DNA from: Hydractinia symbiolongicarpus
Lineage: Eukaryota; Cnidaria; Hydrozoa; Anthoathecata; Hydractiniidae
Direction of reading: 5' to 3'
DNA: 64,000 nt
NCBI RefSeq assembly: GCF_029227915.1
Contig: NC_079886.1
Location: 3,906,001-3,970,000 of the forward strand
The notes under the pieces are model-generated. The model was not told the origin of the DNA. It was given only the letters and a program-made list of their open reading frames with translations, and did no database searches. The stretch's first letter is position 1. Every line of letters begins with the position of its first letter. Below, piece by piece: positions 1 through 11,905 of the stretch. The position numbers and the translations under genes were made by a program.

Positions 1-373
1 AATCGTTTCACTGTTAAAAGCGACACAACCTGGTAATATCAGAAAAATATCGCTAAACACATGTTGGTACGACAATGTGACGCAACCGTTGTACCAGAAA
101 CGGACAGATACCGTTAGAAAGTCAATGAAATGTAGTTTTTGAAACTTTCTCAATTTCTTCAGCGTGCGATAACGGCTAGGATTGGTCCCACAGTAAAAAG
201 TGACTTATATATCTACATTTTTAAGTGAAGCGCTACCATAGTGCCCAGTTTAATCGCTGAGTTCCGGCAATCATCCCAATTTAAGAAGAATGTTATTTCA
301 TGGAGTCCAATTGTCTCAATTATCACATTTATAATGTTAAAGTCCAAAATCAGTTCAATTAAGTCCCACAGTC

Positions 374-746
374 AATCGTTTCACTGTTAAAAGCGATGCA
401 ACCTAGTAATATCAGAAAAATATCGCTAAATACATGTTGGAACGAATATATGATGCAACGGTTGTAACAGAAACGGGCTGATACCGTTAGAAATTCAATG
501 AAATGTAGTTTTTGAAACTGTCTCAATTTCTTCAGCGTGCGATAACGGCTAGGATTGGTCCCACAGTAAAAAATGACTTATATATCTACATTTTTAAATG
601 AAGCGCTACCACAGCGCCCAGTGTAACCTCTGAGTTCCGTCAATCATGCCAATTTAAGAAGAATGTTATTTCATGGAGTCCAATTGTCTCATTCATCACA
701 TTTGTAAGGTCACAGTCCAAAATCAGTTCAAGTAAGTCCCATAGTC
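374..746 (+). repeat. Representative full-length monomer (373 bp)
   Basis: An intact unit given as a reference for the array. It runs from AATCGTTTCACTGTTAAAAG to the GTC before the next AATCG. It has a first half rich in CCGTT/AACGG motifs, a central ATATATCTACATTTTTAAATG AT-rich stretch at about unit position 215, the short GCGCT/AGCGC hairpin at about 230-244, and a final third with TTAAGAAGAATG and CACATTTGTAAGG. One oddity here is AACGGTTG at 457-464, where almost all other units read AACCGTTG. Confidence 0.95.
603..617 (+). repeat. Hairpin in the monomer (example copy)
   Basis: GCGCT-ACCAC-AGCGC is a perfect 5-bp stem with a 5-nt loop, present at about unit position 230-244 in most monomers. 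Variants often keep pairing: GCACT/AGTGC at 976-990 is a two-sided change, and GCGCT paired with AGTGC (G-T wobble) is common. Some units break it, for example AAGGGCTACC near 17326 and AAGCGATACC near 61948 and 63288. A structural role is not shown. Confidence 0.7.
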
Positions 747-1204
747 AATCGTTTCACTGATAAAAGCGATGCAACCTAGTAATATCAGAAAAATATCGCT
801 AAATACATGTTGGTACGAATATGTGACGCAACCGTTGTAACAGAAACGGACTGATACCGTTTGAAAGTCAATGAGATGAAGTTTTTGAAACTTCCTCAAT
901 TTCTTCAGCGTGCGATAACGGCTAGGATTGGTCCCACAGTAAAAAGTGACTTATATATCTACATTTTTAAGTGAAGCACTACCACAGTGCCCAGTTTAAT
1001 CGCTGAGTTCCGGCAATCATCCCAATTTAGAAAGAATGTTATTTCATGGAGTCCAATTGTCTCAATTATCACATTTATAATGTTAAAGTCCAAAATCAGT
1101 TCAATTAAGTCCCACAGTCAATCGTTTCACTGTTAAAAGCGATGCAACCTAGTAATATCAGAAAAATATCGCTAAATACATGTTGGAACGAATATATGAT
1201 GCAA

Positions 1205-1294
1205 CCGTTGTAACAGAAACGGGCTGATACCGTTAGAAATTCAATGAAATGTAGTTTTTGAAACTGTCTCAATTTCTTCAGCGTGCGATAACGG
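1205..1294 (+). repeat. Alternating CCGTT/AACGG inverted motifs (example copy)
   Basis: Within one monomer CCGTT occurs at 1205-1209 and 1230-1234, and its reverse complement AACGG at 1218-1222 and 1290-1294, in strict alternation. Each neighbouring pair can form a 5-bp stem, so the strand can choose between alternative hairpins. The arrangement is kept in most units. In the CAACTGTTGCAACTG families the first stem keeps pairing only through a T-G wobble. No protein-binding role is known to me for this motif. Confidence 0.6.
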
Positions 1295-1865
1295 CTAGGT
1301 TTGGTCCCACAGTAAAAAATGACTTATATATCTACATTTTTAAATGAAGCGCTACCACAGTGCCCAGTTTAATCGCTGAGTTCCGTCAATCATGCCAATT
1401 TAAGAAGAATGTTATTGCATGGAGTCCAATTGTCTCAATTATCACATTTATAAAGTTAAAGTCCCAAATCAGTTCAAGTAAGTCCCACAGTCAATCGTTT
1501 CACTGTTAAAAGCGATACAACCTAGTAATATCAGAAAAATATCGCTAAACACATGTTGGTACGAATATGTGACGCAACCGTTGTAACAGAAACGGACTGA
1601 TACCGTTAGAAAGTCAATGAAATGAAGTTTTTGAAACTGTCTCAATTTCTTCAGCGTGCGATAACGACTAGGATTGGTCCCACAGTAAGAAATGACTTAT
1701 TTATTTAAGTTTTTAAATAAAGCGCTACCACAGCGTCCAGTGTAATCGGTGAATTCCAACAATCATGTCAATTTAAAAAGAATGTTATTTCAAGGAGTCC
1801 AAATGTGACGTTTATTACATTTATCAGGTCACAGTCCAAAATCAGTTCAAGTAAGTCCCATAGTC

Positions 1866-2230
1866 AATCGTTTCACTGTTAAAAGCGATGCAACCTAGTA
1901 ATATCAGAAAAATATCGCTAAATACATGTTGGTACGAATATGTGACGCAACCGTTGTAACTGAAACGGACTGATACTGTTACAAAGTCAATGAAATGTAG
2001 TTTTTGAAACTCTCTTCAGCGTGCGATAACGGCTAGGATTGGTCATACAGTAAAAAATGACTTATTTATGTGCATTTTTAAATGAAGCGCCACCACAGCG
2101 CCCAGTGTAATCGCTGAGTTCTAGCAATCATGTCAAATTCAGAACATTGTTATTTCTTGGAGTCCAATTGTCTCAATTATCACATTTATAAAGTTAAAGT
2201 CCAAAATCAGTTCAATTAAGTCCTACAGTC
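1866..2230 (+). repeat. Variant monomer with 8-bp deletion (first of five)
   Basis: This unit is 365 bp because GAAACTGTCTCAATTTC has become GAAACTCTC just before TTCAGCGTGCG. The same deletion, with the linked variant GGTCATACAGTAAAAAATG, recurs in the units starting at 3350, 8192, 11168 and 16359. Each time the next unit carries the AATCTTTCAACTG variant (2231, 3715, 8557, 11533, 16724). These linked markers show the two-monomer block was copied as a unit rather than mutated repeatedly. Confidence 0.9.
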
Positions 2231-5200
2231 AATCTTTCAACTGTTAATTGCGTTACAACCTAATAATATCAGAAAAACATCGCTAAACACATGTTGGTAC
2301 GCATATGTGACGCAACCGTTGTAACAGAAACGGACTGATACCGCTAGAAAGTCAATGAAATGTAGTTTTTGAAACTGTCTCAATCTCTTCAGCGTGCGAT
2401 AACGACTAGGATTGGTCCCACAGTAAGAAATGACTTATTTATTTAAGTTTTTAAATAAAGCGCTACCACAGCGTCCAGTGTAATCGGTGAATTCCAACAA
2501 TCATGTCAAATTAAAAAGAATGTTATTTCAAGGAGTCCAAATGTGACGTTTATTACATTTATCAGGTCAGATTCCAAAATCAGTTCAATTAAGTCCCACA
2601 GTCAATCGTTTCACTGTTAAAAGCGATTCAACCTAGTAAAATCAGAAAAATATCGCTAAAAACATGTTGGTACGAATATGTGACGCAACCGTTGTAACAG
2701 AAACGGACTGATACCGTTTGAAAGTCAATGAAATGTAGTTTTTGAAACTGTCTCAATTTCTTCAGCGTGCGATAACGGCTAAGATTTGTCCCACAGTAAG
2801 AAATGACTTATATATCTACATTTTTAAATAAAGCGCTACCACAGCGCCCAGTGTAATCGCTGAGTTCCGTCAATCATGCCAATTTAAGAAGACTTTTATT
2901 GCATGGAGTCCAAATGTCCCAATTACCACATTTATAAAGTTAAAGTCCAAAATCAGTTCAAGTAAGTCCCACAGTCAATCGTTACACTGTTAAAAGCGAT
3001 ACAACCTGGTAATATCAGAAAAATATCGCTAAACACATGTTGGTACGACAATGTGACGCAACCGTTGTAACAGAAACGGACTGATACCGTTAGAAAGTCA
3101 ATGAAATGTAGTTTTTGAAACTTTCTCAATTTCTTCAGCGTGCGATAACGGCTAGGATTGGTCCCACAGTAAAAAGTGACTTATATATCTACATTTTTAA
3201 GTGAAGCGCTACCACAGTGCCCAGTATAATCGCTGAGTTCCGTCAATCATGCCAATTTAAGAAGAATGTTATTTCATGGAGTCCAATTGTCTCATTCATC
3301 ACATTTGTAAGGTCACAGTCCAAAATCAGTTCAAGTAAGTCCCATAGTCAATCGTTTCACTGTTAAAAGCGATGCAACCTAGTAATATCAGAAAAATATC
3401 GCTAAATACATGTTGGTACGAATATGTGACGCAACCGTTGTAACTGAAACGGACTGATACTGTTAGAAAGTCAATGAAATGTAGTTTTTGAAACTCTCTT
3501 CAGCGTGCGATAACGGCTAGGATTGGTCATACAGTAAAAAATGACTTATTAATGTGCATTTTTAAATGAAGCGCCACCACAGCGCCCAGTGTAATCGCTG
3601 AGTTCTAGCAATCATGTCAAATTCAGAACATTGTTATTTCTTGGAGTCCAATTGTCTCAATTATCACATTTATAAAGTTAAAGTCCAAAATCAGTTCAAT
3701 TAAGTCCTACAGTCAATCTTTCAACTGTTAATTGCGTTACAACCTAATAATATCAGAAAAACATTGCTAAACACATGTTGGTATGCATATGTGACGCAAC
3801 CGTTGTAACAGAAACGGACTGATACCGCTAGAAAGTCAATGAAATGTAGTTTTTGAAACTGTCTCAATTTCTTCAGCGTGCGATAACGGCTAGGATTGGT
3901 CCCACAGTAAGAAATGACTTATTTATTTAAGTTTTTAAATAAAGCGCTACCACAGCGTCCAGTGTAATCAGTGAATTCCAACAATCATGTCAAATTAAAA
4001 AGAATGTTATTTCAAGGAGTCCAAATGTGTCATTTATTACATTTATCAGGTCAGATTCCAAAATCAGTTCAATTAAGTCCCACAGTCAATCGTTTCACTG
4101 TTAAAAGCGATTCAACCTAGTAAAATCAGAAAAATATCGCTAAAAACATGTTGGTACGAATATGTGACGCAACCGTTGTAACAGAAACGGACTGATACCA
4201 TTTGAAAGTCAATGAAATGAAGTTTTTGAAACTTCCTCAATTTCTTCAGCGTGCGATAACGGCTAGGATTGGTCCCACAGTAAAAAGTGACTTATATATC
4301 TACATTTTTAAGTGAAGCACTACCACAGTGCCCAGTTTAATCGCTGAGTTCCGGCAATCATCCCAATTTAGAAAGAATGTTATTTCATGGAGTCCAATTG
4401 TCTCAATTATCACATTTATAATGTTAAAGTCCAAAATCAGTTCAATTAAGTCCCACAGTCAATCGTTTCACTGTTAAAAGCGATGCAACCTAGTAATATC
4501 AGAAAAATATCGCTAAATACATGTTGGCACGAATATATGATGCAACCGTTGTAACAGAAACGGGCTGATACCGTTAGAAATTCAATGAAATGTAGTTTTT
4601 GAAACTGTCTCAATTTCTTCAGCGTGCGATAACGGCTAGGTTTGGTCCCACAGTAAAAAATGACTTATAGATCTACATTTTTAAATGAAGCGCTACCACA
4701 GTGCCCAGTTTAATCGCTGAGTTCCGTCAATCATGCCAATTTAAGAAGAATGTTATTGCATGGAGTCCAATTGTCTCAATTATCACATTTATAAAGTTAA
4801 AGTCCAAAATCAGTTCAATTAAGTCCTACAGTCAATCTTTCAACTGTTAATTGCGTTACAACCTAATAATATCAGAAAAACATCGCTAAACACATGTTGG
4901 TACGCATATGTGACGCAACCGTTGTAACAGAAACGGACTGATACCGCTAGAAAGTCAATGAAATGTAGTTTTTGAAACTGTCTCAATCTCTTCAGCGTGC
5001 GATAACGACTAGGATTGGTCCCACAGTAAGAAATGACTTATTTATTTAAGTTTTTAAATAAAGCGCTACCACAGCGTCCAGTGTAATCGGTGAATTCCAA
5101 CAATCATGTCAAATTAAAAAGAATGTTATTTCAAGGAGTCCAAATGTGACGTTTATTACATTTATCAGGTCAGATTCCAAAATCAGTTCAATTAAGTCCC

Positions 5201-5619
5201 ACAGTCAATCGTTTCACTGTTAAAAGCGATTCAACCTAGTAAAATCAGAAAAATATCGCTAAAAACATGTTGGTACGAATATGTGACGCAACCGTTGTAA
5301 CAGAAACGGACTGATACCGTTTGAAAGTCAATGAAATGTAGTTTTTGAAACTGTCTCAATTTCTTCAGCGTGCGATAACGGCTAAGATTTGTCCCACAGT
5401 AAGAAATGACTTATATATCTACATTTTTAAATAAAGCGCTACCACAGCGCCCAGTGTAATCGCTGAGTTCCGTCAATCATGCCAATTTAAGAAGACTTTT
5501 ATTGCATGGAGTCCAAATGTCTCAATTACCACATTTATAAAGTTAAAGTCCAAAATCAGTTCAAGTAAGTCCCACAGTCAATCTTTCAACTGTTAATTGC
5601 GTTACAACCTAATAATATC

Positions 5620-7265
5620 AGAAAAAACATTGCTAAACACATGTTGGTATGCATATGTGACGCAACCGTTGTAACAGAAACGGACTGATACCGCTAGAAA
5701 GTCAATGAAATGTAGTTTTTGAAACTGTCTCAATTTCTTCAGCGTGCGATAACGGCTAGGATTGGTCCCACAGTAAAAAGTGACTTATATATCTACATTT
5801 TTAAGTGAAGCACTACCACAGTGCCCAGTTTAATCGCTGAGTTCCGGCAATCATCCCAATTTAGAAAGAATGTTATTTCATGGAGTCCAATTGTCTCAAT
5901 TATCACATTTATAATGTTAAAGTCCAAAATCAGTTCAATTAAGTCCCACAGTCAATCGTTTCACTGTTAAAAGCGATGCAACCTAGTAATATCAGAAAAA
6001 TATCGCTAAATACATGTTGGCACGAATATATGATGCAACCGTTGTAACAGAAACGGGCTGATACCGTTAGAAATTCAATGAAATGTAGTTTTTGAAACTG
6101 TCTCAATTTCTTCAGCGTGCGATAACGGCTAGGTTTGGTCCCACAGTAAAAAATGACTTATAGATCTACATTTTTAAATGAAGCGCTACCACAGTGCCCA
6201 GTTTAATCGCTGAGTTCCGTCAATCATGCCAATTTAAGAAGAATGTTATTGCATGGAGTCCAATTGTCTCAATTATCACATTTATAAAGTTAAAGTCCCA
6301 AATCAGTTCAAGTAAGTCCCACAGTCAATCGTTTCACTGTTAAAAGCGATACAACCTAGTAATATCAGAAAAATATCGCTAAACACATGTTGGTACGAAT
6401 ATGTGACGCAACCGTTGTAACAGAAACGGACTGATACCGTTAGAAAGTCAATGAAATGAAGTTTTTGAAACTGTCTCAATTTCTTCAGCGTGCGATAACG
6501 GCTAGGATTGGTCCCACAGTAAGAAATGACTTATTTATTTAAGTTTTTAAATAAAGTGCTACCACAGCGTCCAGTGTAATCGGTGAATTCCAACAATCAT
6601 GTCAAATTAAAAAGAATGTTATTTCAAGGAGTCCAAATGTGTCATTTATTACATTTATGAGGTCAGATTCCAAAATCAGTTCAATTAAGTCCCACAGTCA
6701 ATCGTTTCACTGTTAAAAGCGATTCGATCTAGTAAAATCAGAAAAATATCGCTAAATACATGTTGGTACGAATATGTGACGCAACCGTTGTAACAGAAAC
6801 GGACTGATACCGTTTGAAAGTCAATGAAATGTAGTTTTTGAAACTGTCTCAATTTCTTCAGCGTGCGATAACGGCTATGATTTGTCCCACAGTAAAAAAT
6901 GACTTATATATCTACATTTTTAAATAAAGCGCTACCACAGCGCCCAGTGTAATCGCTGAGTTCCGTCAATCATGCCAATTTTAGAAGATTTTTATTGCAT
7001 GGAGTCCAAATGTCTCAATTATCACATTTATAAAGTTAAAGTCCAAAATCAGATCAAGTAAGTCCCACAGTCAATCGTTTCACTGTTAAAAGCGATACAA
7101 CCTGGTAATATCAGAAAAATATCGCTAAACACATGTTGGTACGACAATGTGACGCAACCGTTGTAACAGAAACGGACTGATACCGTTAGAAAGTCAATGA
7201 AGTGTAGTTTTTGAAACTTCCTCAATTTCTTCAGCGTGCGATAACGGCTAGGATTGGTCCCACAG
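5620..7265 (+). repeat. Higher-order block, copy 1 (offset 2976 bp)
   Basis: This stretch matches 8596-10240 almost base for base at a distance of 2976 bp, which is eight monomers minus the 8-bp deletion carried by the unit at 8192. Shared rare markers include AACATTGCTAAACAC, GGCACGAATATATGATG, TTATAGATCTAC and GCGATTCGATCTAG. Similarity ends in the GGTCCCACAGTAA segment near 7265 and 10240, where the two copies continue with different monomer types. Confidence 0.85.
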
Positions 7266-8595
7266 TAAGAAATGACTTATTTATTTAAGTTTTTAAATAA
7301 AGCGCTACCACAGCGTCCAGTGTAATCGGTGAATTCCAACAATCATGTCAAATTAAAAAGAATGTTATTTCAAGGAGTCCAAATGTGACGTTTATTACAT
7401 TTATCAGGTCAGATTCCAAAATCAGTTCAATTAAGTCCCACAGTCAATCGTTTCACTGTTAAAAGCGATTCAACCTAGTAAAATCAGAAAAATATCGCTA
7501 AAAACATGTTGGTACGAATATGTGACGCAACCGTTGTAACAGAAACGGACTGATACCGTTTGAAAGTCAATGAAATGTAGTTTTTGAAACTGTCTCAATT
7601 TCTTCAGCGTGCGATAACGGCTAAGATTTGTCCCACAGTAAGAAATGACTTATATATCTACATTTTTAAATAAAGCGCTACCACAGCGCCCAGTGTAATC
7701 GCTGAGTTCCGTCAATCATGCCAATTTAAGAAGACTTTTATTGCATGGAGTCCAAATGTCTCAATTACCACATTTATAAAGTTAAAGTCCAAAATCAGTT
7801 CAAGTAAGTCCCACAGTCAATCGTTACACTGTTAAAAGCGATACAACCTGGTAATATCAGAAAAATATCGCTAAACACATGTTGGTACGACAATGTGACG
7901 CAACCGTTGTAACAGAAACGGACTGATACCGTTAGAAAGTCAATGAAATGTAGTTTTTGAAACTTTCTCAATTTCTTCAGCGTGCGATAACGGCTAGGAT
8001 TGGTCCCACAGTAAAAAGTGACTTATATATCTACATTTTTAAGTGAAGCGCTACCACAGTGCCCAGTATAATCGCTGAGTTCCGTCAATCATGCCAATTT
8101 AAGAAGAATGTTATTTCATGGAGTCCAATTGTCTCATTCATCAGATTTGTAAGGTCACAGTCCAAAATCAGTTCAAGTAAGTCCCATAGTCAATCGTTTC
8201 ACTGTTAAAAGCGATGCAACCTAGTAATATCAGAAAAATATCGCTAAATACATGTTGGTACGAATATGTGACGCAACCGTTGTAACTGAAACGGACTGAT
8301 ACTGTTAGAAAGTCAATGAAATGTAGTTTTTGAAACTCTCTTCAGCGTGCGATAACGGCTAGGATTGGTCATACAGTAAAAAATGACTTATTAATGTGCA
8401 TTTTTAAATGAAGCGCCACCACAGCGCCCAGTGTAATCGCTGAGTTCTAGCAATCATGTCAAATTCAGAACATTGTTATTTCTTGGAGTCCAATTGTCTC
8501 AATTATCACATTTATAAAGTTAAAGTCCAAAATCAGTTCAATTAAGTCCTACAGTCAATCTTTCAACTGTTAATTGCGTTACAACCTAATAATAT

Positions 8596-10240
8596 CAGAA
8601 AAACATTGCTAAACACATGTTGGTATGCATATGTGACGCAACCGTTGTAACAGAAACGGACTGATACCGCTAGAAAGTCAATGAAATGTAGTTTTTGAAA
8701 CTGTCTCAATTTCTTCAGCGTGCGATAACGGCTAGGATTGGTCCCACAGTAAAAAGTGACTTATATATCTACATTTTTAAGTGAAGCACTACCACAGTGC
8801 CCAGTTTAATCGCTGAGTTCCGGCAATCATCCCAATTTAGAAAGAATGTTATTTCATGGAGTCCAATTGTCTCAATTATCACATTTATAATGTTAAAGTC
8901 CAAAATCAGTTCAATTAAGTCCCACAGTCAATCGTTTCACTGTTAAAAGCGATGCAACCTAGTAATATCAGAAAAATATCGCTAAATACATGTTGGCACG
9001 AATATATGATGCAACCGTTGTAACAGAAACGGGCTGATACCGTTAGAAATTCAATGAAATGTAGTTTTTGAAACTGTCTCAATTTCTTCAGCGTGCGATA
9101 ACGGCTAGGTTTGGTCCCACAGTAAAAAATGACTTATAGATCTACATTTTTAAATGAAGCGCTACCACAGTGCCCAGTTTAATCGCTGAGTTCCGTCAAT
9201 CATGCCAATTTAAGAAGAATGTTATTGCATGGAGTCCAATTGTCTCAATTATCACATTTATAAAGTTAAAGTCCCAAATCAGTTCAAGTAAGTCCCACAG
9301 TCAATCGTTTCACTGTTAAAAGCGATACAACCTAGTAATATCAGAAAAATATCGCTAAACACATGTTGGTACGAATATGTGACGCAACCGTTGTAACAGA
9401 AACGGACTGATACCGTTAGAAAGTCAATGAAATGAAGTTTTTGAAACTGTCTCAATTTCTTCAGCGTGCGATAACGGCTAGGATTGGTCCCACAGTAAGA
9501 AATGACTTATTTATTTAAGTTTTTAAATAAAGTGCTACCACAGCGTCCAGTGTAATCGGTGAATTCCAACAATCATGTCAAATTAAAAAGAATGTTATTT
9601 CAAGGAGTCCAAATGTGTCATTTATTACATTTATGAGGTCAGATTCCAAAATCAGTTCAATTAAGTCCCACAGTCAATCGTTTCACTGTTAAAAGCGATT
9701 CGATCTAGTAAAATCAGAAAAATATCGCTAAATACATGTTGGTACGAATATGTGACGCAACCGTTGTAACAGAAACGGACTGATACCGTTTGAAAGTCAA
9801 TGAAATGTAGTTTTTGAAACTGTCTCAATTTCTTCAGCGTGCGATAACGGCTATGATTTGTCCCACAGTAAAAAATGACTTATATATCTACATTTTTAAA
9901 TAAAGCGCTACCACAGCGCCCAGTGTAATCGCTGAGTTCCGTCAATCATGCCAATTTTAGAAGATTTTTATTGCATGGAGTCCAAATGTCTCAATTATCA
10001 CATTTATAAAGTTAAAGTCCAAAATCAGATCAAGTAAGTCCCACAGTCAATCGTTTCACTGTTAAAAGCGATACAACCTGGTAATATCAGAAAAATATCG
10101 CTAAACACATGTTGGTACGACAATGTGACGCAACCGTTGTAACAGAAACGGACTGATACCGTTAGAAAGTCAATGAAGTGTAGTTTTTGAAACTTCCTCA
10201 ATTTCTTCAGCGTGCGATAACGGCTAGGATTGGTCCCACA
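8596..10240 (+). repeat. Higher-order block, copy 2 (offset 2976 bp)
   Basis: Second copy of the block at 5620-7265. Immediately upstream, 7819-8738 instead matches 2977-3895 at a distance of 4842 bp (shared GTTACACTG and TTAATGTGCATTT markers) and matches 10795 onward at 2976 bp. The region is therefore a patchwork of exchanged blocks rather than one simple periodic higher-order repeat. Confidence 0.85.
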
Positions 10241-11905
10241 GTAAAAAGTGACTTATATATCTACATTTTTAAGTGAAGCGCTACCACAGTGCCCAGTTTA
10301 ATCGCTGAGTTCCGGCAATCATCCCAATTTAGGAAGAATGTTATTTCATGGAGTCCAATTGTCTCATTCATCACATTTGTCAGGTCACAGTCCAAAATCA
10401 GTTCAATTAAGTCCCATACTCAATCGTTTCACTGTTAAAAGCGATACAACCTAGTAATATCAGAAAAATATCGCTAAATACATGTTGGTACGAATATGTG
10501 ACGCAACCGTTGTTACAGAAACGGACTGATACCTTTAGAAAGTCAATGAAATGTAGTTTTTGAAACTGTCTCAATTTCTTTAGCGTGCGATAACGGCTAA
10601 GATTGGTCCCACAGTAAGAAATGACTTATATATCTACATTTTTAAATGAAGCGCTACCACAGCGCCCAGTGTAATCGCTGAGTTCCGTCAATCATGCCAA
10701 TTTAAGAAGACTTTTATTGCATGGAGTCCAAATGTCTCAATTATCACATTTATAAAGTTAAAGTCCAAAATCAGTTCAAGTAAGTCCCACAGTCAATCGT
10801 TACACTGTTAAAAGCGATACAACCTGGTAATATCAGAAAAATATCGCTAAGCACATGTTGGTACGACAATGTGACGGAACCGTTGTAACAGAAACGGACT
10901 GATACCGTTAGAAAGTCAATGAAATGTAGTTTTTGAAACTTTCTCAATTTCTTCAGCGTGCGATAACGGCTAGGATTGGTCCCACAGTAAAAAGTGACTT
11001 ATATATCTACATTTTTAAGTGAAGCGCTACCACAGTGCCCAGTATAATCGCTGAGTTCCGTCAATCATGCCAATTTAAGAAGAATGTTATTTCATGGAGT
11101 CCAATTGTCTCATTCATCACATTTGTAAGGTCACAGTCCAAAATCAGTTCAAGTAAGTCCCATAGTCAATCGTTTCACTGTTAAAAGCGATGCAACCTAG
11201 TAATATCAGAAAAATATCGCTAAATACATGTTGGTACGAATATGTGACGCAACCGTTGTAACTGAAACGGACTGATACTGTTAGAAAGTCAATGAAATGT
11301 AGTTTTTGAAACTCTCTTCAGCGTGCGATAACGGCTAGGATTGGTCATACAGTAAAAAATGACTTATTAATGTGCATTTTTAAATGAAGCGCCACCACAG
11401 CGCCCAGTGTAATCGCTGAGTTCTAGCAATCATGTCAAATTCAGAACATTGTTATTTCTTGGAGTCCAATTGTCTCAATTATCACATTTATAAAGTTAAA
11501 GTCCAAAATCAGTTCAATTAAGTCCTACAGTCAATCTTTCAACTGTTAATTGCGTTACAACCTAATAATATCAGAAAAACATTGCTAAACACATGTTGGT
11601 ATGCATATGTGACGCAACCGTTGTAACAGAAACGGACTGATACCGCTAGAAAGTCAATGAAATGTAGTTTTTGAAACTGTCTCAATTTCTTCAGCGTGCG
11701 ATAACGGCTAGGATTGGTCCCACAGTAAGAAATGACTTATTTATTTAAGTTTTTAAATAAAGCGCTACCACAGCGTCAAGTGTAATCAGTGAATTCCAAC
11801 AATCATGTCAAATTAAAAAGAATGTTATTTCAAGGAGTCCAAATGTGTCATTTATTACATTTATCAGGTCAGATTCCAAAATCAGTTCAATTAAGTCCCA
11901 CAGTC

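Noticed and set aside
1198-1235. CENP-B box in the monomer (around ACAGAAACGGGC)
   Set aside because: The CGGG half is present in some units, but the TTCG half reads TGTA at the required spacing. Only part of the core matches, and most units have CGGA.
1284-1310. Pol III A-box-like text GGCTAGGATTGG in every monomer
   Set aside because: Resembles a tRNA D-arm, but no B box or cloverleaf partner lies at a suitable distance on either strand.
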